From Chitinophaga pinensis (GTDB lineage: Bacteria; Bacteroidota; Bacteroidia; SXHM01): DNA of 15,020 nucleotides. A model generated the notes under the pieces. It saw only the letters and a list, made by a program, of their open reading frames with translations. It ran no database searches and had not been told where the DNA came from. The translations under genes and the position numbers were made by a program. The stretch covers positions 1 through 15,020 of the forward strand of contig CAMDBK010000042.1 in assembly GCA_945889235.1 (NCBI GenBank). Reading direction: 5' to 3'. Shown here one piece after another: positions 1 through 7,119 of the stretch. Every line of letters begins with the position of its first letter. Position 1 is the stretch's first letter.

Positions 1-588
1 AGTGGTTACAGTAATCCCGGAGTTTTTATTTCTGAAAATCACGGACAAAATTTTACCCCGCTTGACAATAATATTCCGCAGACTTCATTCAATGATTTAA
101 AACTTTCTTCAACTGAACTATTGCTTTTTGCAGCTACGGATGCCGGACCGTATTTTTATAATTTCAACACATTGGAATGGTCAGATATGGCAGGTGTTTC
201 AGCACCTGACCAGAATTTTACGTGTGTAGATTTTATACCGTCACTTAACACTGTACGCTTTGGAACATACGGCCGCGGAACCTGGGATTTTGGAATCAAT
301 ACAGAGCCTTTGGTTTCAGTAGCAGAAAATGAAAAAGAAACCAGGCTAGCTGTTTTTCCAAATCCGTTTTCTGAATCAACTACAATTCTGTTTCACCTTG
401 AAAAATCAACTTCAGTTGTAATAGATGTTTATGACATAAAAGGACAGAAAATATTTTCTGAAACTAAACGAAACATTACAGGAGAGCAGAGAATTAAGCT
501 AAACAGAGATAACCTGAATAGTGGAGTTTATCTGGTTTCAGTTTCTGCAGGTGATGAAAAGTTTAGTAAAAAAATAGTGGTGCAATAA
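1..588 (+). CDS. T9SS type A sorting-domain protein, C-terminal part (beta-propeller-like, 5' end outside window)
   Basis: The reading frame is open from the first base and ends with TAA at 586-588, giving 195 residues of a longer protein. The first ~97 residues look like the last blades of a BNR/sortilin-type beta-propeller: a GVFISENHGQNF stretch, then the typical closing phrase GTYGRGTWDF (residues 88-97). Residues ~116-195 form a T9SS type A C-terminal sorting domain: FPNPF at 119-123, a VIDVYDIKGQKI strand, LNSGVYLVSV, and a terminal KKIVVQ. Known for the family: such proteins cross the outer membrane through the type IX system, and the C-terminal domain is removed as the protein is attached or released. 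The function of the propeller (adhesin, glycoside hydrolase or peptidase accessory) cannot be told from this fragment. An internal TTG at 121 could mimic a start but is not one, because the propeller homology continues upstream. Confidence 0.9.
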   Translation, partial: SGYSNPGVFISENHGQNFTPLDNNIPQTSFNDLKLSSTELLLFAATDAGPYFYNFNTLEWSDMAGVSAPDQNFTCVDFIPSLNTVRFGTYGRGTWDFGINTEPLVSVAENEKETRLAVFPNPFSESTTILFHLEKSTSVVIDVYDIKGQKIFSETKRNITGEQRIKLNRDNLNSGVYLVSVSAGDEKFSKKIVVQ

Positions 589-614
589 AAATAAACAACA
601 TAAAACAAAAAATC

Positions 615-803
615 ATGAGAACATTACTTTCATCTTTATCAATAGCATTTATAATGCTTGGCAGCCTTTCTTCATGCAGCAATTCTGCTAAAACAGAAGC
701 TGCGGTTTACCAATGTCCGATGAAATGCGAAGGAGAAAAAACGTATGACAAAGCCGGAAATTGTGCGGTTTGCGGAATGGCTTTGGTTGAAGTAAAAAAA
801 TAG
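615..803 (+). CDS. Small heavy-metal-binding-domain lipoprotein (HMBD)
   Basis: This 62-residue protein has a short hydrophobic signal peptide ending in a lipobox (LSSC, lipidated Cys21), so the mature part is about 42 residues tethered to a membrane. Residues 32-59 match the heavy-metal-binding domain found in CusB/CopZ-type efflux proteins: YQCPMKC, then CAVCGMALVEV, giving Cys34, Cys38, Cys50 and Cys53 plus Met36 and Met55 as candidate soft-metal ligands. The usual CPMHP is replaced here by CPMKC, a variant I associate with Bacteroidota members of the family. A role in periplasmic copper or similar metal capture is inferred. It lies 26 bp after the T9SS gene with no terminator between them, so it may be cotranscribed. 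Its stop codon is 3 bp from the stop of the convergent response regulator gene. Confidence 0.85.
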   Translation: MRTLLSSLSIAFIMLGSLSSCSNSAKTEAAVYQCPMKCEGEKTYDKAGNCAVCGMALVEVKK

Positions 804-806
804 GTT

Positions 807-1220
807 TTAAAAATAACGCTCGGTAATTTCTTTCAGGCTGTCAATGGAAACAGGCTTGCTGATGTAGCTGATTACATTGGGAAAACTCTGCGATTTAAAT
901 CTGTCGATATGAAAAACGGAAGAAGTAAGCATAATGATTTTCACTTTTTTCAGGGCGGGCTCAAAGGTGAGTTTTTCAAACTCTTCTAAAAACTCAAAAC
1001 CATCCATTACGGGCATATTGATATCCAGAAAAATAAGGTCAACTTTGTTTTCAGGATCGCTGTTGTATTTATCAAAATCTGAAAAATAAGCCAGCGCTTC
1101 CTGAGCGCTTTTTTTGCTGGTCACTTTCTCGGCAATGCCGGCTTTTTCAATAAATCTGCGGGTTACATAAATGGTTGTATCATCATCATCAACCAACATT
1201 ATGTGTTTTATTTTTTTCAT
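807..1220 (-). CDS. Single-domain response regulator (Rcp1/CheY-like)
   Basis: The 137-residue protein is one receiver domain with no output domain. Acidic pocket residues are Asp11-Asp14 (LVDDDD), the phosphoacceptor is Asp66 (FLDINMPVMDG), the switch residue is Thr99 (IMLTSS), and the conserved Lys122-Pro123 closes the site. The insertion between helix 1 and strand 3 (FSDFDKYNSDPENKVD) is typical of the Rcp1-type regulators common in Bacteroidota, which work by protein-protein contact and not by DNA binding. It lies 48 bp downstream of the histidine kinase on the same strand, so phosphotransfer from that kinase is the natural inference. The start is ATG at 1218-1220; the following residues MKKIKHIMLVDDD are a normal receiver N-terminus. 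Confidence 0.93.
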   Translation of the reverse strand: MKKIKHIMLVDDDDTTIYVTRRFIEKAGIAEKVTSKKSAQEALAYFSDFDKYNSDPENKVDLIFLDINMPVMDGFEFLEEFEKLTFEPALKKVKIIMLTSSVFHIDRFKSQSFPNVISYISKPVSIDSLKEITERYF

Positions 1221-1268
1221 TTAGCAAATGCTAATCTATTAATATTTCCCAAGTAAGGGCTTAAGTTT

Positions 1269-2975
1269 TTATTCTTTAATAAAAATACTGAAAGTTGTTC
1301 CCATTCCCGGTTCACTTTCCACCATTACCTTTCCGCCCATAGCTTCCACCTGTGATTTAATGATAAACAAGCCTACGCCTTTTCCCTCAGTTCCTGCATG
1401 AAAACGTTTATTCATCTGAAAAAGTTTGTTGCCGTATTTTTTCAGGTCAAGTCCCATTCCGTTGTCTCTGAAATCTAATCTTATAAAACCAATTTCTTTT
1501 GAAGAGGTAATTGTTACTTCTGACTTTTTTTCCTGTGAACGGTATTTAATTGCGTTGGTCAGCATGTTTATTAATATGCTTCGAAACTGTGATGCCGGAT
1601 AACTTACCTCTTTGCACTTACTGAAATCATATTTTATTTCAATGCCTGATTTGTTTATGTCTTCTTTCACGCTTTCCATAACATCTTTGAGGGTTTCCTC
1701 AATATTGATGTCTATTTTTTCATCAAACTTATTTTTGTTTACAGCCACAATGTCAATCAAATCACTAAGTGTATTATTAAGAATTTTTACACTCTCTTCA
1801 AATTTTTTAAAAATAAATTTGTTTTCCTCATCTTCGGGCTGTTCTTTGTTATAGAGGTTAAGCAGTGCAATAAGATTGGCTACGGGGGCGCGTAAGTCGT
1901 GCGTTGCCATGTAAGCAAAACCTTCCAGCTGTTCATTTGATTTTTCAAGTTTAATTACCGTTTCTTTCAGCGCTTTTTCTCTGAACTTTTTTTCTGTTAC
2001 ATCATCACCTGAACTTAAAACTCCTATAACTTTTCCCGACCTGTCTTCAAGTAAACTATTGTGCCAACCTACAATTCGTTCTTCACCGTTTACAGAAAGT
2101 ACTTTTCGTTCATAATATTCTGTAAGCCCAACTTCACCGGTCATTACTTTTTCAAACCCTTCTTTAAGCGCTTTAATTTCTTTAGGTGAAGAAAAATAAT
2201 CAAAAGCATTTTTCCCTATAATTTCTTCTTCATGTATAGTGCCGATAATCTCAAGACCTTTTTTATTGATCATGGTTATTTTTTGATCGCGGTCAATTAC
2301 AAGTAAAATTGAACCCGCCATGTCAAGGTAACTTTGTGCTTTATCTTTCTCTGCCCGCAAAGCAACCATCATCTGTTTTCTTTTCTGATAATTGATGCTG
2401 TTTAAAATACTTACACCCGAAAGAACCAACGCCAGTATACATGAGAACATTACCAGAACATTCAGCCAGGTCCATTTCCATGCAAGTTCTTCTGAAAATT
2501 TTCCAAGTTTTTCGCGAATAGAATTAATTGTTGTTTCATTTAATTCCAGTGCCTCATTCAGTTCACTTCTGAATTCAGTTTCCATCTGATTGAATTCAGC
2601 TTCGCCTTGTTTATCAGAATCATAAAGATTAGAGTGAATAAGAACAGCCCTTCTTATAATCGAGTCAATAGAATAAATATAATCTTCGTGTTCAGGAAAA
2701 TTGCTCTTTTTTTCACGGAAATTTTCAACCGTTTTATTGTAGTTTTCTAACCCTGAAACCCAGTTGCTGTTGGTGTGATATTTATCTTCCAGATAAATAG
2801 TCTGAAGTTCAAGAATAGCGTGATTTATAGCATTGACTTGTGAAATAACTCCAAAATAGCCTGAAACCTCATCGCGCTGTTTTTTTACAGAACGGATAAG
2901 CGTAACACTCCACACAATAAAAACTAATGAAAGTATTACAGCTACTATGGTGTATAGGCGGGACGAATTATTCAC
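1269..2975 (-). CDS. PAS-containing membrane sensor histidine kinase
   Basis: The 568-residue protein begins with GTG (2973-2975). Domain order: membrane helix ~8-27; an extracytoplasmic, mostly helical sensor region ~30-165 resembling CHASE3-type domains; second membrane helix ~170-191; PAS domain ~213-330 (GSILLVIDRDQKI to GVLSSGDDVTEKK); a coiled linker; HisKA ~345-410; HATPase ~425-568. Catalytic features are all intact: H-box MATHDLRAPV with phospho-His359, N-box NMLTNAIKYRS (Asn470, Asn474), G1 box RDNGMGLDL (Asp504, Gly506, Gly508), F-box region near KLFQMNKRF and G2 box EGKGVGLFI. It should autophosphorylate and pass phosphate to the single-domain regulator encoded 48 bp downstream. 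The signal is not identifiable. It starts 30 bp after the membrane glycan gene, with no terminator or clear -7 element between them, so its transcription may depend on that operon. Confidence 0.93.
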   Translation of the reverse strand: MNNSSRLYTIVAVILSLVFIVWSVTLIRSVKKQRDEVSGYFGVISQVNAINHAILELQTIYLEDKYHTNSNWVSGLENYNKTVENFREKKSNFPEHEDYIYSIDSIIRRAVLIHSNLYDSDKQGEAEFNQMETEFRSELNEALELNETTINSIREKLGKFSEELAWKWTWLNVLVMFSCILALVLSGVSILNSINYQKRKQMMVALRAEKDKAQSYLDMAGSILLVIDRDQKITMINKKGLEIIGTIHEEEIIGKNAFDYFSSPKEIKALKEGFEKVMTGEVGLTEYYERKVLSVNGEERIVGWHNSLLEDRSGKVIGVLSSGDDVTEKKFREKALKETVIKLEKSNEQLEGFAYMATHDLRAPVANLIALLNLYNKEQPEDEENKFIFKKFEESVKILNNTLSDLIDIVAVNKNKFDEKIDINIEETLKDVMESVKEDINKSGIEIKYDFSKCKEVSYPASQFRSILINMLTNAIKYRSQEKKSEVTITSSKEIGFIRLDFRDNGMGLDLKKYGNKLFQMNKRFHAGTEGKGVGLFIIKSQVEAMGGKVMVESEPGMGTTFSIFIKE

Positions 2976-3005
2976 TTTAAAATATTAATTCTATTACTGT
3001 GGAGT

Positions 3006-4154
3006 TTAAAACCATTTTAAAATTTTGGGAAGAATTGGAGAAAGTAAATCGGTTTTATCAGCAATAAAATAAGTTGGAATAATAAAAGATAAAGTCATTG
3101 TAATTAAAGCAATGGTCCTTATTTCTTTTGTATTCAATTTTTCTGTTACAAAGAAGTAAGCAATAAATATAATTGGAAATACATAGGTTACAGAACGCAA
3201 CATGTCATGAACAGAGAGTCCCGCAAAGAAGACAATTGAAAATGCACCAGCAATAAATAGAAGGTGAATATATTTTTTGTTTACAAATAAAATACTTACT
3301 AAAAGTAATACAGGTAACCAAAAACCCTCAAGTGTTTCAAGCAGAACAAGGGGTATCATGTTAAAATTGTCGCGCATGGTTTGAAGACCTACATATGTCT
3401 TATCAGAAAGTGGTATTTCTGAACCGATTATAAAATATTTAAGATACAGTCTAAGGCTAAGATAGAAACAAACACCTGCTAACAAATAAAGTGATGAGTT
3501 TTTGAATGGAATATTTTTGAAAGAAAATAAGATTTTGTCTTCTCTCAGAAATGACCAAATTAGCACTAGACCCATTGCAAGTAAGCCTCTTTCATCTGTA
3601 AAACAATTAAGTATAGTAAATAATATAAGAATGAATGGGTTCTTACTGCTCATTAAAATAATAATGCACAGATAGGCATAACAATCAAAAAAAGTATAGT
3701 GTATAAGAAATGATTTACTGGCATATACCATTGCAAAAGAAAAGCTAAGGAGAAATGCAGCGACTAAATCCTTTTTTATTGACATAAATATTCTGAAAGC
3801 AAAAAAGAAAAAAAACGGGAGTAGAGCCTGCTGAAAAAATAAAATTTGTCGTGCATTAAAACCAAACAAGTGACCTATAACTGGAAGGGTTATCCTGTAT
3901 TGCCTTTTTGCCCAGTGAGTATGTGGTGGATATTTTATATAGTCTAATTTTTTAAACGGGTGTTGAATTTGTTCGTTTACAAAAATTTGTCTTATATCAT
4001 CGTCAAAACACATGTTATCATAATCAGGAAAATAAAAAATGAAAGCTGCAATCGTACAAATAATTGTTGCAGTAATTCCAGGGTATTTTCTTTTGCTGAA
4101 AAAGATTTCAAGCCATTGCAGAAATTGTTCGAACTTGATATAAATAAATTCCAT
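3006..4154 (-). CDS. Multi-pass membrane protein, possible GT-C-type glycosyltransferase
   Basis: I do not recognise a named family. The 382-residue protein has about nine to eleven hydrophobic segments, starting with one at ~26-42 that follows a basic/aromatic cytoplasmic N-terminus. Immediately after this helix comes an acidic loop, PDYDNMCFDDDIRQ (Asp51-Asp53), then a long loop with KRQYRITLPVIGH. An acidic motif in the first extracytoplasmic loop is the hallmark of GT-C transferases that use polyprenyl-phosphate sugars; TDERG (186-190) is a second charged motif between helices. This is a suggestion from topology and not a homology assignment; a flippase- or polymerase-like envelope protein is the alternative. 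It starts 3 bp after the stop of the upstream epimerase gene and so belongs to the same operon as the GT2 and two epimerases, which supports a glycan role. Confidence 0.72.
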   Translation of the reverse strand: MEFIYIKFEQFLQWLEIFFSKRKYPGITATIICTIAAFIFYFPDYDNMCFDDDIRQIFVNEQIQHPFKKLDYIKYPPHTHWAKRQYRITLPVIGHLFGFNARQILFFQQALLPFFFFFAFRIFMSIKKDLVAAFLLSFSFAMVYASKSFLIHYTFFDCYAYLCIIILMSSKNPFILILFTILNCFTDERGLLAMGLVLIWSFLREDKILFSFKNIPFKNSSLYLLAGVCFYLSLRLYLKYFIIGSEIPLSDKTYVGLQTMRDNFNMIPLVLLETLEGFWLPVLLLVSILFVNKKYIHLLFIAGAFSIVFFAGLSVHDMLRSVTYVFPIIFIAYFFVTEKLNTKEIRTIALITMTLSFIIPTYFIADKTDLLSPILPKILKWF

Positions 4155-4157
4155 AAT

Positions 4158-5219
4158 TTAAACTCGTACAACTAAATTGTCGAAAATCTCAGTCAAAGTT
4201 TCTTCTAATCCATACTTGTAATTCCAATTTGGATAGTGATTAACAAATTTAGATACATCACTTACATACCAGATGTGATCACCTACTCGATTTGTTTCTG
4301 AGTATGAATAATTCATTTTTTTTTCGGTAATTTTCTCACACAATTCAATAGCTTCCAACATAGAGCAGTTTGCAAAACGTCCGCCACCTGCATTGTAGGC
4401 TTCCCCACAGCGAGGGTTTATATAAAAATGCCAAAACATATTTACCAAATCGTAGCTATGGATATTATCACGTACCTGTTTTCCTTTGTAACCAAAAATA
4501 GTGTAGTGCTGCCTGGTAATGGCACATTTCATAAGGTAAGAAAGAAAACCGTGCAGTTGCGCGCCTGAGTGATTCGGCCCCGTTAAGCAACCTCCGCGAA
4601 AAACGCCAACTTTCATTCCAAAATAGCGGCCATATTCCTGCGCCATTATATCTGCTGCAACTTTTGAAGCTCCAAAAATGGAATGCTTGGTATGATCAAT
4701 GCTCATCTGCTCGTCTATTCCATTTTTATAATAGACATGTGTTTCATCTATTTCCCAGCGTTTTTCTAATTCCACAAGTGGAAGATAATTCGGGTTGTCG
4801 CCATAAACTTTATTAGTTGAAGTAAAAATAAATACGGCTTGCGGACAATGAATACGGGTAAACTCTAATAGATTCAATGTGCCGTTTGCGTTAACTGTAA
4901 AATCTGTAAAGGGTTCTCGTGCCGCCCAGTCGTGACTGGGTTGTGCAGCTGTATGCACAATTAATTTAATATCAGTTTTATACTTCTCAAAAATAGTTTC
5001 AAGTGCTTTCTGATTGCGAATGTCAGCTGAATAATGGCGATAGTTTTTATGCTTTTCAGAAAGACGGATTATATTCCAGTTAGTGGATGCTTCTTTGCCA
5101 AAAAAGTATTGACGCATATCATTGTCTATGCCGATAACCAAATCAAATTTATCAGCAAAAAAATCGACCGATTCGCTGCCAATCAAACCTCCTGATCCTG
5201 TAATTAAAACTGCATTCAT
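4158..5219 (-). CDS. NAD-dependent epimerase/dehydratase, CDP-paratose 2-epimerase-like, with Phe at the catalytic Tyr position
   Basis: This 353-residue extended SDR begins with the Rossmann motif TGSGGLIGS (Gly8, Gly11, Gly14) and an acidic Asp32 expected for NAD binding. TSTNKVYGD (133-141) matches the corresponding segment of tyvelose epimerase closely, and RGGCLTGPNHSG, GYKGKQVRDNIHSYD and YNAGGG are sugar-nucleotide-binding landmarks. At the YxxxK site the sequence is IFGASK, so Phe182 stands where Tyr is normally the catalytic base, while Lys186 is kept. I believe this Phe occurs in a whole clade of environmental homologues, but cannot check here. The start ATG (5217-5219) overlaps the upstream stop by ATGA, so translation is probably coupled to the preceding paralogue. 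Substrate is unknown: the CDP-glucose pathway genes that would make CDP-paratose are absent from the window. Confidence 0.88.
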   Translation of the reverse strand: MNAVLITGSGGLIGSESVDFFADKFDLVIGIDNDMRQYFFGKEASTNWNIIRLSEKHKNYRHYSADIRNQKALETIFEKYKTDIKLIVHTAAQPSHDWAAREPFTDFTVNANGTLNLLEFTRIHCPQAVFIFTSTNKVYGDNPNYLPLVELEKRWEIDETHVYYKNGIDEQMSIDHTKHSIFGASKVAADIMAQEYGRYFGMKVGVFRGGCLTGPNHSGAQLHGFLSYLMKCAITRQHYTIFGYKGKQVRDNIHSYDLVNMFWHFYINPRCGEAYNAGGGRFANCSMLEAIELCEKITEKKMNYSYSETNRVGDHIWYVSDVSKFVNHYPNWNYKYGLEETLTEIFDNLVVRV

Positions 5220-6277
5220 TTGAGTATATGAGAAAGTTGTTGTTCGTTATTTCTAATCCAATCGTAAATATCAGTTAATATTTCTTTAGTTCCTGTTTTA
5301 GGTCTCCAGCCGGTAGCTGCTGTTACTTTTGAATTGTCTGTAATGTAAAGTGAAATATCTGCCACTCTATTTTCTTTTACTTCTTTAATAGTAATAGCGT
5401 TTCCACTTATTTCCGTGCAAAAATTTGTCAATTCTTTTAATGAAACACTTACTTGTTGCCCGCCACCAACATTAAAAATTTCGCCATTTACCTTATCAAC
5501 ATTGCTAATTTGATAATCAATCAATTCAAATAAATCATTGACGTGTAGTATATCACGCAATTGTTTTCCCGAACCGTTGAAACCAATATAACTAAGTTCT
5601 TGTTTCCAAAAGTGGCGTGCCATCCATAAAACAACAACTCCTTGATCAATTTTACCCATTTGCCAGGGGCCTGTTAATACACCGCATCTGTTTATAACTG
5701 TTTTTAATTTATAAAAATGCTGATATTCTTGTATAAGATATTCTGAACATAATTTTGTTGCTCCATAAAGTGAGCGGTAACCTTCAAGTCCAAAGTTTTC
5801 AGAAATCCCTTTTAAGGAAATTCCCGGAATATTTTGTTTGTCACTTATCTCAAAGCGTGTTCCATTTTCTTCGTAAGCAATCTTTTCTATTTGATTAATA
5901 GGATAAACTCTGCTGGTTGAAAGAAAAATAAAATTTGCTTTATTTTTCACTGCAAAATTCAGGCAATTTACTGTGCCTGTAAGATTAGTATTCACTAAAT
6001 AATCAGGTGTTGAATTAATTCCCGATAAAACAGAAGGTTCTGCGGAAGCTTCAATAATAGCATTGACCTCTGGCAGTTCGTTAAAGTCTTCAGGATTACG
6101 TACATCACCATGAATAAAATTTATTCCAGCTTCTTTTAATCGTGGCAAACTCAATTCAGAGCCCCTGCGTTTCAAATTATCAAACGCAAAAATCTCGTAT
6201 TTAGGGTATCGCTGTTTTAGTTGTATACCAAGCGATGAACCTACAAAACCTGCTCCTCCGGTAATTAGAATTTTCAT
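5216..6277 (-). CDS. NAD-dependent epimerase/dehydratase, CDP-paratose 2-epimerase-like, intact YxxxK
   Basis: The 353-residue extended SDR has TGGAGFVGS (Gly7, Gly10, Gly13), Asp33 in FAFDNLKRRGSE (the latter typical of the RfbE/tyvelose epimerase group), the active-site LSTSRVYP (Ser120, Thr121) and SLYGATK with Tyr171 and Lys175 intact. NRCGVLTGP, GSGKQLRDILHVND and FNVGGG are the sugar-nucleotide contacts. I start it at the ATG at 6275-6277 and not at the in-frame start 54 bp upstream (6331), because the Rossmann strand MKILITGGAGF begins there, and the longer form would overlap the upstream glycosyltransferase gene and add a basic non-homologous extension. The chosen start leaves a 13-bp gap to that gene. 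Its TGA overlaps the next gene's ATG. It probably epimerises or otherwise modifies a nucleotide sugar for the adjacent glycosyltransferase; substrate unassigned. Confidence 0.9.
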   Translation of the reverse strand: MKILITGGAGFVGSSLGIQLKQRYPKYEIFAFDNLKRRGSELSLPRLKEAGINFIHGDVRNPEDFNELPEVNAIIEASAEPSVLSGINSTPDYLVNTNLTGTVNCLNFAVKNKANFIFLSTSRVYPINQIEKIAYEENGTRFEISDKQNIPGISLKGISENFGLEGYRSLYGATKLCSEYLIQEYQHFYKLKTVINRCGVLTGPWQMGKIDQGVVVLWMARHFWKQELSYIGFNGSGKQLRDILHVNDLFELIDYQISNVDKVNGEIFNVGGGQQVSVSLKELTNFCTEISGNAITIKEVKENRVADISLYITDNSKVTAATGWRPKTGTKEILTDIYDWIRNNEQQLSHILK

Positions 6278-6290
6278 TTGTAAATAATTC

Positions 6291-7025
6291 TTACTTTTTA
6301 TTATAATCGCCCTTCGAAAAATACTTTTCAATCAAACAGTAAAGTAATATAAAAAAATATCGGCTTCCCATTTCCTGAATTTTCAATTTGGATTCTCCAT
6401 GTTTTCTGTTCGTCCACGAATTTGGTAAAACAGTATAGGTATATCCCCGCACTATTGCTTTCAAAGGTAATTCTAATGTCAAATTAAAATGTGGTGCAAG
6501 AAAGGGTTTAATCCCTGCTATAGTTTCTTTTTTATACAATTTGAAAGCATTGGTTGCATCATTGTACTTTATTCCTACTGAAACACGAACAATAAAATTT
6601 GCCAATCTGTTTATTATTTTTTTTAAAACAGGGTAATCAATCACTTGCCCCCCCTTAATAAATCTGCTTCCAAAAACACAATCATATCCTCCATTGAGCA
6701 TTGTAGTATAAAATTTTACTAGATCATCAGGTGAGTCAGAGAGATCTGCCATCATAACTGCTACACAATCTCCGGTAAATCTATCAAGACCATATCTCAC
6801 AGCAAACCCAAATCCATTAGGACCATCATTATTATAATAAATTAAAGTGGGAATTTTTTTTTTCAAATCTTTTAATATCTTTTCCGTCTGGTCGATAGAA
6901 TTATCATTAACTACAACAATTTCATGATCTATATTTTGATAAGATAAAGTTGAATAAACCTTTGTTAAGGTCTCCTTAAGACTTCCTTCTTCATTATGTG
7001 CAGGTATTACAACGGATAATTTCAT
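6291..7025 (-). CDS. Family 2 glycosyltransferase, dolichol/polyprenyl-phosphate mannose synthase-like
   Basis: The 244-residue GT-A-fold enzyme starts LSVVIPAHNEEGSL, followed by EIVVVNDNSIDQT (Asn40, Asp41 for nucleotide binding), then MMADLSDSPDDL (Asp94, Asp97, Asp100 region) for metal and sugar phosphate, FGSRF (118-122) and the acceptor-side motif NRKHGESKLKI (206-216). This arrangement and length match the DPM1-like branch, which transfers a sugar from a nucleotide donor to a polyprenyl phosphate. It lacks the C-terminal pair of membrane helices seen in longer DPM/GtrB proteins; only a hydrophobic patch (FFILLYCLIEKYF) near residues 224-236 could associate with the membrane. As first gene of the group, 16 bp from a candidate promoter and directly ahead of two epimerases, it may charge a lipid carrier with their product for the possible GT-C protein downstream (inference). 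Confidence 0.9.
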   Translation of the reverse strand: MKLSVVIPAHNEEGSLKETLTKVYSTLSYQNIDHEIVVVNDNSIDQTEKILKDLKKKIPTLIYYNNDGPNGFGFAVRYGLDRFTGDCVAVMMADLSDSPDDLVKFYTTMLNGGYDCVFGSRFIKGGQVIDYPVLKKIINRLANFIVRVSVGIKYNDATNAFKLYKKETIAGIKPFLAPHFNLTLELPLKAIVRGYTYTVLPNSWTNRKHGESKLKIQEMGSRYFFILLYCLIEKYFSKGDYNKK

Positions 7026-7041
7026 ACAATCAATAATTTTT

Positions 7042-7049
7042 CAAAAGTA
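7042..7049 (-). promoter_or_regulatory. Candidate Bacteroidota -7 element (TACTTTTG) for the glycosyltransferase operon
   Basis: On the minus strand the bases read TACTTTTG, matching the TAnnTTTG -7 consensus of Bacteroidota primary-sigma promoters, in the 94-bp gap between hldD and the glycosyltransferase gene. It ends 16 bp before the ATG, giving a very short leader. Around the expected -33 site, 21 bp upstream, there is only TTTA in place of TTTG, so the upstream element is weak. The match is to a short degenerate motif and may be chance in AT-rich sequence. Confidence 0.45.
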
Positions 7050-7119
7050 ATATAATGTATGAAAATGCTTTAAATACAAGTTAATTAATGTGAAATAATA
7101 GAGCTAATTACTCCTATAT

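Noticed and set aside
4158..6277. Naming the two epimerases as CDP-paratose 2-epimerase (tyvelose pathway)
   Set aside because: Similarity to that group is clear, but the CDP-glucose synthesis genes are absent and one copy lacks the catalytic Tyr, so only a family-level call is justified.
6278..6331. An 18-codon N-terminal extension of the upstream epimerase
   Set aside because: It overlaps the glycosyltransferase gene by 41 bp, adds a basic extension unlike SDR N-termini, and the Rossmann strand starts at the ATG at 6277.
7026..7119. A terminator after hldD
   Set aside because: The 94-bp gap has AT-rich partial repeats such as TTAATTAA but no GC-containing stem followed by a T run, so no intrinsic terminator can be supported.
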